Translations under genes and position numbers: made by a program | NCBI GenBank assembly: GCA_963817635.1 | Contig: CAWFPR010000027.1 | Coordinates: forward strand, 130,685-194,684 | Origin: CAWFPR01 sp963817635 | Lineage (GTDB): Bacteria > Acidobacteriota > Vicinamibacteria > Vicinamibacterales > 2-12-FULL-66-21 | Reading direction: 5' to 3' | DNA length: 64,000 nucleotides | Shown here: piece after piece, positions 47,096 to 56,350 of the stretch | How the letters are laid out: the number at the start of each line of letters is the position of its first letter | How positions within the stretch are numbered: position 1 is the stretch's first letter | The notes under the pieces: model-generated | Databases searched by the model: none | What the model was told of the DNA's origin: nothing | Seen by the model: only the letters and a program-made list of their open reading frames with translations

Positions 47096-48557
47096 TCCTG
47101 TCTGGTACCGCAGCCTGTACTGGCGCATCGCATTCGGCTTCATCGCGATGCTCGCCGTCCTTCTGCTCGCGCAGGGGCTGCTGTTCCTCTGGCTCACGGA
47201 TCGCTTCGTCGGATCGTCGGAACGCACGCCGGCGCAGCTCGCCGAGCAGGTGGCCGACATCGTGTCGGCGCAGCTCGCCCGGCACCCGGACCTCGATCTG
47301 ATGACGTACCTGCCGGACCGGTTCCGCCAGGTCTATCAGCCGTTCGTCGTCGTGCTGGCGGACGGGCGGCACGGGACGAGCCGCCCGGCGATATTGCCGC
47401 CAGGTTTCGAACGCGGTGCGATCGAACGGATGCGCCGGGCGACCGGCCCGCCGGACGGCTTCGGCCGCCGCGGCGGACCGCGGACGCCGGCCGAATACGC
47501 GCCCATCGTCGTCAATGGCGTTCAGCTCGGCCTCGTCAGCGTGCCATCGTCGCCACCGCCCGTGTTCCTGGCGCTCCGCGAGCTGGGTCCGACGCTCACG
47601 TGGCTCGGCGCGGCGCTGCTCGGCATCGGGGCCACGCTGGCTGCGCTGTTCATCTTCCGTCCCGCCCACAACCGCCTGCGCAACCTCGAACAGGCGGCAC
47701 ACGCGCTCGGCGAAGGCCGGACCGATGTCCGCGCGAACGAGCGCGGCGGAGACGAAGTCAGCGAGCTGGCGCGGACGTTCAACCGGATGGCCGCCGATCT
47801 GGACAGCCGGGCGAAGGCGCTGGCGACCTCGGACCGCACGCGGCGCCAGCTGCTGGCCGACGTGTCGCACGAGCTGATGACGCCGCTCTCGGCCATCCGC
47901 GGCTACGTCGAAACGCTCGGGATGCCGGAGGTGCCGATCGACGAGCCGACGAGGCGCCGCTATCTCGACATCGTCGAGCAGGAAACGCACAAGCTCGAGG
48001 CCATCATCGGCGACCTGCTGGATCTCGCGCGGCTGGAGGGGGGCGGCGAGACGCTGCGCGCGGAAGCCGTGCAGATCCCGGACCTGTTCAAGCGGGTGAC
48101 CGACCGCCACGAGCGCGCGCTCAAGGAACGCGGCATCGCGATGGACGTGCAGGTCTCTCCCGCGACGCCGCCGGCCTGGGGGGATGCCTCGCGCCTCGAG
48201 CAGGCGCTCCAGAACCTCGCCGCCAACGCCATCCGCCACACGCCGGCGGGCGGGCGGATCACGCTCCTCGCCGAGCCGGATGGAGACGGCGTGCGCATCC
48301 GGGTTCGCGACACGGGACCGGGCATCCCTCCCGAGCACCTGGCGCGCGTGTTCGACCGTTTCTACAAGGTCGATGCGTCGCGCTCTGGCATGGCTGGTCC
48401 GTCGGGCAGTGGCCTGGGCCTGTCGATCGTCCAGGCCATCGTGACCCGCCACGGCGGCCGCGTCAGCGCCACCAACCTCCCCGAAGGGGGCGCGCTGTTC
48501 GAAATCGTGCTGCCCGCCCGCCCGCAGGACCCCGGCGTCGTATTCACAACGGCATAG
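47088..48557 (+). CDS. Membrane sensor histidine kinase
   Basis: This 489-residue kinase has transmembrane segments at about 12-34 and 168-190 flanking a periplasmic sensor of about 130 residues. A HAMP domain (FRPAHNRLRNLEQAAHALGEG) and the phosphoacceptor His261 in LADVSHELMTPLSAIRGYVE follow. The ATPase domain has N-box LAANAIRHTP, G1 RDTGPGIPPEH, F-box and G2 GSGLGLSIVQ. It reads SHELMTP rather than the commoner SHELRTP. It partners the overlapping OmpR-type regulator. The stimulus is unknown. Confidence 0.96.
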   Translation: MSNPVWYRSLYWRIAFGFIAMLAVLLLAQGLLFLWLTDRFVGSSERTPAQLAEQVADIVSAQLARHPDLDLMTYLPDRFRQVYQPFVVVLADGRHGTSRPAILPPGFERGAIERMRRATGPPDGFGRRGGPRTPAEYAPIVVNGVQLGLVSVPSSPPPVFLALRELGPTLTWLGAALLGIGATLAALFIFRPAHNRLRNLEQAAHALGEGRTDVRANERGGDEVSELARTFNRMAADLDSRAKALATSDRTRRQLLADVSHELMTPLSAIRGYVETLGMPEVPIDEPTRRRYLDIVEQETHKLEAIIGDLLDLARLEGGGETLRAEAVQIPDLFKRVTDRHERALKERGIAMDVQVSPATPPAWGDASRLEQALQNLAANAIRHTPAGGRITLLAEPDGDGVRIRVRDTGPGIPPEHLARVFDRFYKVDASRSGMAGPSGSGLGLSIVQAIVTRHGGRVSATNLPEGGALFEIVLPARPQDPGVVFTTA

Positions 48558-48560
48558 CCG

Positions 48561-48580
48561 CGTGTCATTACTGTGACACG
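48561..48580. promoter_or_regulatory. Inverted repeat between kinase and TonB receptor genes
   Basis: CGTGTCA and TGACACG form 7-bp arms around a 6-nt loop, directly after the kinase stop and 36 bp before the receptor start. It could be an operator or a weak terminator. Confidence 0.4.
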
Positions 48581-48616
48581 GCGGCGTTTCCTAAACGAAG
48601 CCGTTCCCTCAGCCGT

Positions 48617-51600
48617 ATGAGCATTATCGTGACGACATACCGCTCCAGCCGATCCTCCCGCCACGTCGGCGAGCGACTCGCGCGAGTCGCCCTGATTGCG
48701 GCGGCAGGCGCCGCCCTCGCTGCGCCGCTGACGCCCTCGCTCGATGCGCAGCAGGCTGCCGCGCCGGGCACCTGCCGCGTCAGCGGCAAGGCCGCCAGTG
48801 CGGCGACGCCCCTGCCAGGCGTGTCGATCGTGCTCGCGGTGTCGGGCAGCGTCAAGGCCGTGACGTCCACCGACACGGACGGCACGTATCACGTGGCGGT
48901 CGCGCCAGGCAGCTACCGGCTGACGGCAGAGCTGACCGGCTTCGGCCCGATCGAACGGGATGTGGCGATCGACGGATCGCCGTGCGATCGAACGGTCGAT
49001 CTGCCGCTCGCGCTCGTGCCGCGCGAGGTTCCGGCCCCGGTCCAGGCGAGCGCCGGGCGCGGCGCCGCGCCGGCGGCCGCGCCGCAGGGCCAGCCTCAGC
49101 GGGGCGCGCCGGCAGGACAGCGATTCGAGACGCTCACCGCGCAGACCCAGGCGACAGCCGCAGTGGGCCTCGAGGTCAATCCGCCCGAGTCGGATACCGC
49201 CGCGAGGCTGCTGCTGCCGCCGGGCTTCTCCACCGATGGCCCGACCCAGGCGCTCGCGATCAACGGCAACATGGCGAGCCTCGACCGCGGCATGATGAAC
49301 GACCGGATGGGCGCGATCGGACGGGGTGAATTCGATCCGACGACCGGCGAGTTCGCCGACGGCTTCGGACCGGGAGCGCAGGGAGGATTTGGCGGTCCGG
49401 GAGGCGTCGGGCGAGGCGGGCGCGACGGCGGCCCCGGCGGCGGACGCGGCGGTGGACGCGGCGGCCCCGGCGGGTTCGTGCTCGGCGGCCGCGGGCGCGG
49501 CCAGCGCGCCTACAGCATGCAGAGCAACTACTCGTTCAGCGGTTCGGCGCTCGACAGCGCGCCCTACGAACTGCGCCCCGGCTCCGCGGCGCAGCAGAAG
49601 CCGTACAACCGCCAGGGCTTCGGTTTCACGGTGGGCGGCCCCGTCAAGATCCCGGGCCTGTTCGACGCCTCGCGCACGACCAGCTTTTCAGCGAGCTACA
49701 GCGGCAACCGGGGCGGCGACCTGTTCGATCAGTACGCGACCGTTCCCACTGCGGCAATGCGCGCGGGAGACTTTTCCTCGGCGGGCACGCAGCTCTACGA
49801 TCCGGCGACCGGGCTGCCGTTTGCCGGCAATCAGATTCCCCTGTCGCGCATGAGCGCCGGCTCGCTGTCGCTGCTGCGGTTCATTCCCCTCCCGAACCTC
49901 GACGGCTCGGCGCGGAACTTCCACTACGTCACGACGAACGCGACCGTTTCGGACAACGTGAATCTCCGCGTGACGCACAACTTCACGCCGAATGCGGGCG
50001 GCCGGGGCGGCGCTGGCGGCAGAGGCGGGGGCGGACGCGGCGGCTTTGGCGGCGGGCGGCCGGGCCGCGGCGGCGGGCGCCAGGGCACCAGCGTGCTGAT
50101 GAACGCCCAGTTCCAATACCGTCGCAATAACAGCGATCAGAACAACGTCTTCCCGACCCTGGGCGGCCTGAACACCAGCTCGAGCCTGTCCGCCCCTGTA
50201 TCGCTCAACATCCAGCACAAGCGGAACCTCGTCAACGTCAACGTCAACTACGCGCGGACCAACTCGCACGCAATCAACCAGTACGCCTTCACCGAGGACG
50301 TCGCAGGGCTCGCGGGCATCAGCGGCGTGTCGACCGATCCGTTCGACTGGGGCGTACCGCAACTGTCGTTCTCCAGCTTGTCGAGCGTGCGGGACCTGGC
50401 GCCGTCGCGGCGCACCGACACGCGGCTGACGGTGGCGGGCGGATGGACGCGCCCGTTCACGAAGCACACGCTGCGCGTCGGCGGCGACGTGCGCCTCGAC
50501 CGCTCCAACAACCAGACCGACACCAACGCGCGCGGCGCCTTCGTGTTCACCGGCCTGTACGCGTCGGGCGGATCCGCCATCGTCCGGAGCGGCGGCCTCG
50601 ATTTCGCGGATTTCCTCCTGGGGGTTCCGCAGCAGGCGACAGTGCAGTACGGACCCGGCAACGTGGCGCTGACCGGCAAGTCGATGAGCGCCTACGTGCA
50701 GGACGACTGGCGAAAGAGCAACACGCTGACCTTCAACCTGGGCGTGCGCTACGAGTTGATCCGGCCGTTCGTCGAATCGCACGGACAGATGGTGAATCTC
50801 GATGCGGCACCGGGCTTCACGGCGGTCGCCCCCGTCGAGTCGGGCGGCACCGGCCCGTATTCCGGCGCCTTCCCGGCGGGCCTGCTGCGAACCGACACCA
50901 ACAATGTGGCGCCCCGCGTCGGATTCGCCTGGCGCGTGAAGCCCGGGACGATCGTGCGGGGCGGATACGGGATCAGCTACAACGCGGGATCCTACTCGTC
51001 GATCGCGCGTCAGCTCGTCGGACAGCCCCCCTTCGCGGTCACGAACACCGCGATTGGCGCGGGCAACCACGCCGCTCGCCCTGTCGGCTCCGTTCGCGAC
51101 CGCCTCGCCGACCGACACCGCGAACAACTACGGCGTGCAGCTCGACTACGCGCTCGGGCTGGTGCAGACGTGGAACGCCGACATTTCACGCGACTGGCGG
51201 CAGGCCTGGAACGTCGGCGCGGGCTATACCGAAATCCGCGGCTCGAGCCTCGACATCGTCCGCGCGCCGAACCGCGGTCCGGACGGACTGCGCATCGAGG
51301 GCGTGCAGCCGTTCCTGTGGCAGACCTCGGAAGGATCGTCGGTGCTGCACGCGGCGACGTTCCGCGTCAACCGGCGTCCGGTGAAGGGGATTGGCGGCGG
51401 GGCGAGCTACACGCTGGCGAAATCGCGCGACAACGCGTCGTCCATCGGAGGCGGCGGCACGGTCGTCGCGCAGGACGATCAGAATCTCGCAGCCGAGTGG
51501 GGCCTCTCGAGTTTCGACCGGCGTCACCAGCTCTCCACCAACCTCAACATCGAGCTGCCGTTCGGACCCAACCGCCCCTGGCTGTCGGGCGGCGGCCTCT

Positions 51601-52061
51601 GGTCCTCGCTGCTGCGCGACTGGCGCTTCACGACGAACTTCACCTGGCAGTCCGGCACGCCGCTGACCGCGCGCGTGCAGGCGTCGGCGAGCGAGGTCGC
51701 GAAGGGCACCAACGGCACGCTGCGCGCCAACTACAACGGCGACGCAATCCAGCTCGCCAACCCGACGATCGACCGCTTCTTCAACACCGATGCGTTCGGC
51801 GTGCCGGCGCCCGGCACGTTCGGCACATCGGGACGCAACATCATCATCGGGCCGGGCAGCAAGATGCTCAACGCGCAGTTCGCGCGCGACGTGCGGCTGG
51901 GCAGCACGCGCGCGCTCACGATCCAGCTGAACGCGACGAACCTGCTGAACCTCGTCAACTACGGCGCGGTGGACACCACCGTGAACTCGCCGACGTTCGG
52001 GCAGGTCCTGTCAGTCCGGCCCATGCGTTCGACGCAACTGAATCTGCGCTTCCGGTTCTGA
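48617..52061 (+). CDS. Oar-like TonB-dependent receptor with RGG-rich inserts, frameshifted
   Basis: This outer-membrane protein of about 1148 residues has a signal peptide (VALIAAAGAALAAPLTPSLDA). A carboxypeptidase-regulatory-like beta-sandwich follows (TPLPGVSIVLAVSG, DGTYHVAVAPGSYRLTAEL), then the barrel. Two Gly/Arg-rich inserts interrupt it: residues about 254-298 (GGPGGGRGGGRGGPGG) and about 459-491 (GGRGGAGGRGGGGRGGFGGG). The frame breaks near 51065 between the halves. The C-terminus TQLNLRFRF is a proper barrel signal. Such receptors import large substrates or act in adhesion. It is 10 bp upstream of the VWFA gene and downstream of the two-component system. Confidence 0.88.
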
Positions 52062-52071
52062 AGACCCTCAG

Positions 52072-54198
52072 ATGCACACCAGGTTCATTCGCCTGATTGC
52101 CGGTGCCGTCGTCGTCCTGATCGCGGGCGCGGCGACCGAGCTGTCCCCGTCCGCGCAGCAAACGCAGCAGGCGCAGCAGCAGCCGCGGGCCGTGTTCCGC
52201 ACGAGCCGCGACGTCATCTCCGTGGACGTCATCGTGCGCGACAAGTCCGGCGCCGTCGTGCGCGGCCTCACGGCTGCCGATTTCGAGATCCGCGAGGACG
52301 GCCGGGCCCAGTCGGTCCAGACCTTCAGCTTCGAGGAGATCGCCAGCAAGCCGGTCGCGCCGATCGAGACGGCCGAACTGCTTGGCGGTGTCGAAGCGAA
52401 GATGAGAGAGGAATCGCGCGGCGCGGCGTCCGCCGCGGCGAAAGCCGCGCCCGAGCCGCCGGCAACGCCGGTGGCGATGACGTCAGACGCGCTCGCCGGA
52501 CGCCGGCTGATCACGCTCGTCTTCGACGTCAGCTCCATGCAGCCCGAGGACGTCGAGCGCGCGGTCGAATCGGCGCAGAAATACGTCAGCGAGAAAATGA
52601 GCGCCGCGGATCTGGTGGCGGTCGCGACCGTCGGGACGACGCTGTCGGTGCTGACCGACTTCACGGCGGACCGGACGAAGGTCGCGCTCGCGCTCGCGAC
52701 GCTCGCCTACACCGATGGCCTGGCGACCGAAGCGCCGGCGGGCGCGACGCTCGCGACCGACGAGCAGACCGCCGCGTCCACCGACGAGACCGTCGCCGCG
52801 GCCGCCGAGCTGGACATGTTCAACAACGACGTGCGCCTGCGCGCGCTCCGCACGCTCGCCGAGGCGTTGTCGCCGATCGAGCAGAAGAAGGCGATCATCT
52901 ATTTCAGCGCCGGCATGCAGCGCAGCGGCCAGGACAATCAGGTCGAGCTGCGGTCGGCGATCAACGCCGCCGTGCGCGCCAACGTGTCGTTCTATCCGAT
53001 CGACACCCGCGGCCTCCAGGCCGTCGTGCCCGGCGGCGACGCGCGCCAGGCGAGCGGTCGCGGCAACGCGATGTTCTCGGGCCGCGGGATGCGGCAGCAG
53101 TTCGAGCAGCTCGCCTCGTCGCAGGACACGCTGACATCGCTCGCGGCCGACACGGGCGGCCGCGCGTTCACCGACTCGAACGATTTCGGCGAGGCCTTCG
53201 CGCGCGTGCAGGTGGATATGTCCGCCTACTACCTGCTCGGCTACAGCACCACCAATCCGACGAAGGACGGCCAGTTCCGGCGGATCCAGGTGCGCGTCAA
53301 GCACGACGGCTACAAGGTCGAGGCGCGCTCCGGCTACTACGCGGAGCGGGACTTCACCCACACGTCGCGCAACGACCGCGAGTCACAGCTGCAGGACCAG
53401 ATGTTCTCGGCCTTGTCATCCACCGATCTCCCGGTGCTCGTGACCGCCGGCTGGTTCCGCCTGGCCCCCGACAAGTACTACGTGCCGGTGTCGGTCACCG
53501 TGCCGGGCTCCGCCATTCCGGTCGCAAATGCCACCGACGCCGTCTCGCTCGACGTGCTCGGCATGGTGCTCGACGAGCAGGGCCGCCCGGTCGGGCGGTT
53601 CCGCGAGACGCTGAAGCTGCCGCCCGGCACCGGCAAGACGCTGGCCGGCAAGCAGGTGCTCTACCAGTCGGGCGTGACGCTGCCGCCGGGACGCTTCTCG
53701 GTGAAGGTCGTCGCGCGCGAGAACACGGACGGACAGATCGGCAGCTTCCAGGCGCCGATCAACGTGCCCGAGCTGAAGACCGCGCCGATGAAGGTCAGCT
53801 CGGTCGTGCTCAGCACCCAGCTCGAGGCGGCGTCGAAAGGCAAGACCGACAACCCGCTCGTGCGCGACGGCGTCCAGCTGCTGCCGAACCTGACGCACGT
53901 GGTTGACAAGGATCAGAAGCTGTTCTTCTACTACGAGGTGTACGAGCCCGCCACCACGGACGGCGCCGCGCCGGAACTCCGCACGAGCCTCGCGTTCTAT
54001 CGCGGCAAGGTCAAGGTCCTCGAAACGCCCGTCGTCGAACGGACGAAAATCGATGCGCCCGACCGCAAGGCCTCGCTCTTCCAGTTCGAGCTGCCGCCCG
54101 ACTCGTTCAAGCCGGGCCTCTACACGTGCCAGATCAACATCATCGACGCGGTGGCGGGCAAGTTCGACTTCCCGCGGCTGGTGTTCTTCGTCCGCTGA
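52072..54198 (+). CDS. VWFA-related secreted protein (acidobacterial type), long form
   Basis: This 708-residue protein has a signal peptide (LIAGAVVVLIAGAATELSPSA) and a Gln-rich linker. The N-terminal domain (RDVISVDVIVRDKSGAVV, GLTAADFEIREDG) is diagnostic for the acidobacterial VWFA family. The VWFA core has LVFDVSSMQPED, a metal site with only part of DxSxS, and ends with DMSAYYLLGYSTTNPTKDG. The C-terminal 280 residues are further beta-domains. Only 10 bp separate it from the TonB receptor, so the two are co-transcribed and may work at the same outer-membrane site. Confidence 0.88.
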   Translation: MHTRFIRLIAGAVVVLIAGAATELSPSAQQTQQAQQQPRAVFRTSRDVISVDVIVRDKSGAVVRGLTAADFEIREDGRAQSVQTFSFEEIASKPVAPIETAELLGGVEAKMREESRGAASAAAKAAPEPPATPVAMTSDALAGRRLITLVFDVSSMQPEDVERAVESAQKYVSEKMSAADLVAVATVGTTLSVLTDFTADRTKVALALATLAYTDGLATEAPAGATLATDEQTAASTDETVAAAAELDMFNNDVRLRALRTLAEALSPIEQKKAIIYFSAGMQRSGQDNQVELRSAINAAVRANVSFYPIDTRGLQAVVPGGDARQASGRGNAMFSGRGMRQQFEQLASSQDTLTSLAADTGGRAFTDSNDFGEAFARVQVDMSAYYLLGYSTTNPTKDGQFRRIQVRVKHDGYKVEARSGYYAERDFTHTSRNDRESQLQDQMFSALSSTDLPVLVTAGWFRLAPDKYYVPVSVTVPGSAIPVANATDAVSLDVLGMVLDEQGRPVGRFRETLKLPPGTGKTLAGKQVLYQSGVTLPPGRFSVKVVARENTDGQIGSFQAPINVPELKTAPMKVSSVVLSTQLEAASKGKTDNPLVRDGVQLLPNLTHVVDKDQKLFFYYEVYEPATTDGAAPELRTSLAFYRGKVKVLETPVVERTKIDAPDRKASLFQFELPPDSFKPGLYTCQINIIDAVAGKFDFPRLVFFVR

Positions 54199-54227
54199 GC
54201 GGGGGGCACTCCGCGCTCCGCGTGCTG

Positions 54228-54313
54228 CCGCTCTCCGCTCTCCGCTCTCCGCTCTTCGCTCTTCGCTCTTCCTCCTCGCTCTTCGCTCTTCGCTCTTCGC
54301 TCTTCGCTCTTCG
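54228..54313. repeat. Degenerate 7-bp tandem array (CCGCTCT/TCGCTCT)
   Basis: About twelve units fill the gap between the VWFA gene and the SEC-C gene, with one 6-bp interruption near 54270. The first four read CCGCTCT, the rest TCGCTCT. Confidence 0.88.
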
Positions 54314-54320
54314 CGTACGC

Positions 54321-54326
54321 TACACT
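54321..54326 (+). promoter_or_regulatory. -10-like hexamer of the SEC-C gene
   Basis: TACACT lies 7 nt before ATG 54334 with no SD between, again suggesting a leaderless transcript. It directly follows the heptamer array. Confidence 0.4.
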
Positions 54327-54333
54327 CTCTGTC

Positions 54334-54610
54334 ATGCCTGCTTCGACGAGCGCACGACCTGGTCGCAACGAACCGTGCCACTGCGGTTCGGGGCGCAAGT
54401 CACAAACAGTGCTGTCTCGAGAAGGACGAGCGGGAGGCCTCCGCTGCCCGGGCCAAAGCCGCCGCGGAGGCGGCCGTTCCGTCACCGGACGAGCCGGCGG
54501 CTGAGCCCGCGCGGAGGCCCCGGGTCGAGACGCATCAGCCCTGGAAGGCCACCACGTCCCGCGGGTTCGTGCCGCGCTCGCGGACGCCGCGGAAAGTGGG
54601 CGGCAGCTAG
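54334..54610 (+). CDS. Small SEC-C zinc-motif protein, frameshifted
   Basis: This protein of about 92 residues begins GRNEPCHCGSGRK and, after removing one base near 54399, continues HKQCCLEKDER. Together they form the SEC-C zinc motif CxCGSGxKxKxCC that in SecA binds zinc and SecB or ribosomes. The remaining 60 residues are Ala/Pro/Glu-rich and basic. The gene is free-standing, not part of SecA. The exact role of small SEC-C proteins is not established; a chaperone or ribosome-linked role is suggested. Confidence 0.75.
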
Positions 54611-54620
54611 CTAGCGTCGG

Positions 54621-55412
54621 ATGGGCACGTCGCGAATCGCGCTCGCGAACATCCCGTTTCCGGCAACGCCCGACGATGCCGTCGCGCAGGCGGAGAAGAC
54701 AATTGCCGCCGCGTCGGCCGAGCGCGCGGACATCCTGTGCTTTCCTGAATGCTTCGTGCCGGGCTACCGCACTGCGGGGTCGCGCGTGCCGCCGCCCGAT
54801 CCGGTATTCCTCGAACGCGCATGGTCCACAATTGCCGCGGCGGCGGCGCGGGCGGATCTCGTGGTGGTGCTCGGCACCGAGCGCGTCGTGGACGACCGGC
54901 TGCTGATCTCGGCGCTCGTCATCAATCGGGACGGAACGTTCGCCGGGTTCCAGGACAAGGTGCAGATCGACCCGTCCGAGGAAGGCACCTATGCCCCCGG
55001 CGAGCGGACGACGGATATTCCGGGCCGGTACGCTGACGTTCGGCATCGCCATCTGCCATGAGGGCTGGCGCTATCCGGAGACGGTGCGCTGGGCCGCGCA
55101 CCGCGGCGCCCAGGTCGTCTTCCACCCGCACTTCCACGAGGCCGAGCCTGGCGGCTACCGGCCCACGACGTTCGCGGATCCCGCCAATTCGTTCCACGAA
55201 AAGGCCGCGCTCTGCCGCGCCGCCGAGAACACCTGCTTCTTCGCGACGGTGAACTACGCCAGCGCCGGATCTCCGACGACGTCGGCCGTCGTGCGGCCGG
55301 ACGGGACGCCGCTGGCGTGGCAGCCCTACGGGAGGCCGGGCTGCTCGTCGCGGACATCGATCTTTCGGAGGCGACGGGTCTGCTCGCCTCCCGCTGCAGG
55401 CCCTGCGATTAG
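54621..55412 (+). CDS. Carbon-nitrogen hydrolase (nitrilase superfamily), two frameshifts
   Basis: This amidase of about 263 residues has the Glu-Lys-Cys triad: Glu in LCFPECFVPGY, Lys in FQDKVQIDP and Cys in IAICHEGWRYPE. The frame breaks near 55022 (between GERTTD and RAGTLTFGIAICHEG) and near 55333 (a missing G). The corrected end is EAGLLVADIDLSEATG, with stop 55410-55412. Such enzymes release ammonia from amides or carbamoyl compounds; the substrate is not predictable. It follows the SEC-C gene by 10 bp and is probably co-transcribed. Confidence 0.87.
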
Positions 55413-55458
55413 CGCCGGACGCCCCGAACCAATCTCAGCGGCACTCGTATTCCCAAGT

Positions 55459-55659
55459 GTGACTACTTTTCTTCTCTGGTGCCTTCTGCTCGTGGTCTGC
55501 TGGCCGCTGGCGCTGCTGGCGCTGGTCCTCTACCCGATCGTGTGGCTCCTGCTGCTGCCGTTCCGCATCGTGGGTATCGCGGTTGACGGGGTGCTGGGGG
55601 TGATCCGCGGCATCGTGATGCTGCCGGTCAGGGTGCTGCGCGGTCCGCGGGCGGCGTAG
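55459..55659 (+). CDS. Small hydrophobic protein
   Basis: This 66-residue protein starts at GTG 55459. It consists of hydrophobic runs (FLLWCLLLVVCWPLALLALV, YPIVWLLLLPFRIVGIAV) and ends in a basic tail, as in small membrane proteins of Actinobacteria and Acidobacteria with no assigned function. There is no SD of note. The composition is convincing but the start is not certain. Confidence 0.45.
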   Translation: MTTFLLWCLLLVVCWPLALLALVLYPIVWLLLLPFRIVGIAVDGVLGVIRGIVMLPVRVLRGPRAA

Positions 55660-55726
55660 CTGACGCGACGAGTCCATGCGCCGTCTCGCAGCCGACCTGC
55701 GCTGGTTTATTCTCGCCCAACGAGAG

Positions 55727-56338
55727 CTAGGTCGGGCGGGCGCCAAACCACCGCACTACCGCAGCTCGAAGCCGATGGAATGAGTCATCCCCGCAACGCG
55801 TGAGGCTAATTCTCTGTGCGATATGTCGGTAGATGGCCGACGACCGTGGAGTCCGGGCACGCCTGCATGCGCTTTCAAGGGCTTCTTTCGGTCGAACGGG
55901 CTTTCCGTCAGCCGAAAAGGCGAAGGACTGAGACACCAGCCACGGCCGAATCTCCTCGACGAAATGCCAGTCCATCGCGGAACGAAGGTGGGTCTCGGCC
56001 CCCCACATCCAGACGTCCATCTCTGGCTCAACGACGATGGCCTTGGCGCGATCGCCCCATTGTTGGAACAGCGAAGCATCCAACTGGGCTTCGAGCCGAA
56101 CCGCTGCGACAGAGGATCCAGAGCCTTCGTAGTCCAACAGTAGCAGCGCGTGAGAGAACCGAGCGTGCTGAACTCCCAGGATCTGGCTGCCACGCCGCCG
56201 CACGCCACCGTCGCGCCCTTGCTCCACGAGGACCTCGAAGTCGATTTTCCGGATTCCCAATGCTTCGGGCCGCGCGAGAGCGCCGCGGACCACGAATTCC
56301 GTGTTCTTGTCCGGCACGAGGAGAATGAGATCGCGCAT
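55727..56338 (-). CDS. TOPRIM-like partner of the AAA ATPase (DUF4276-like)
   Basis: This 203-residue protein has a TOPRIM-like layout. A first strand with acidic residue, LILLVPDKNTEFVVRGAL, resembles the motif-I Glu region. A second strand, ALLLLDYEGSGSS, resembles the DxD motif. The C-terminal half contains EPEMDVWMWG and a helical end (RHIAQRISLTRCGDDSFHRL). It resembles DUF4276/TOPRIM proteins paired with AAA ATPases in phage defence (OLD/PARIS-like logic). ATG 56338 is 12 bp after the ATPase stop. Base composition is lower in GC than the surroundings, a sign of transfer. Nuclease activity is inferred, not shown. Confidence 0.6.
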   Translation of the reverse strand: MRDLILLVPDKNTEFVVRGALARPEALGIRKIDFEVLVEQGRDGGVRRRGSQILGVQHARFSHALLLLDYEGSGSSVAAVRLEAQLDASLFQQWGDRAKAIVVEPEMDVWMWGAETHLRSAMDWHFVEEIRPWLVSQSFAFSADGKPVRPKEALESACRRARTPRSSAIYRHIAQRISLTRCGDDSFHRLRAAVVRWFGARPT

Positions 56339-56350
56339 CCGGCGGATGAC

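Noticed and set aside
47600..48616. Open frame joining the kinase region to the TonB receptor, giving a 1498-residue protein
   Set aside because: The first 339 codons are the kinase gene read out of frame; the receptor signal peptide begins at ATG 48617.
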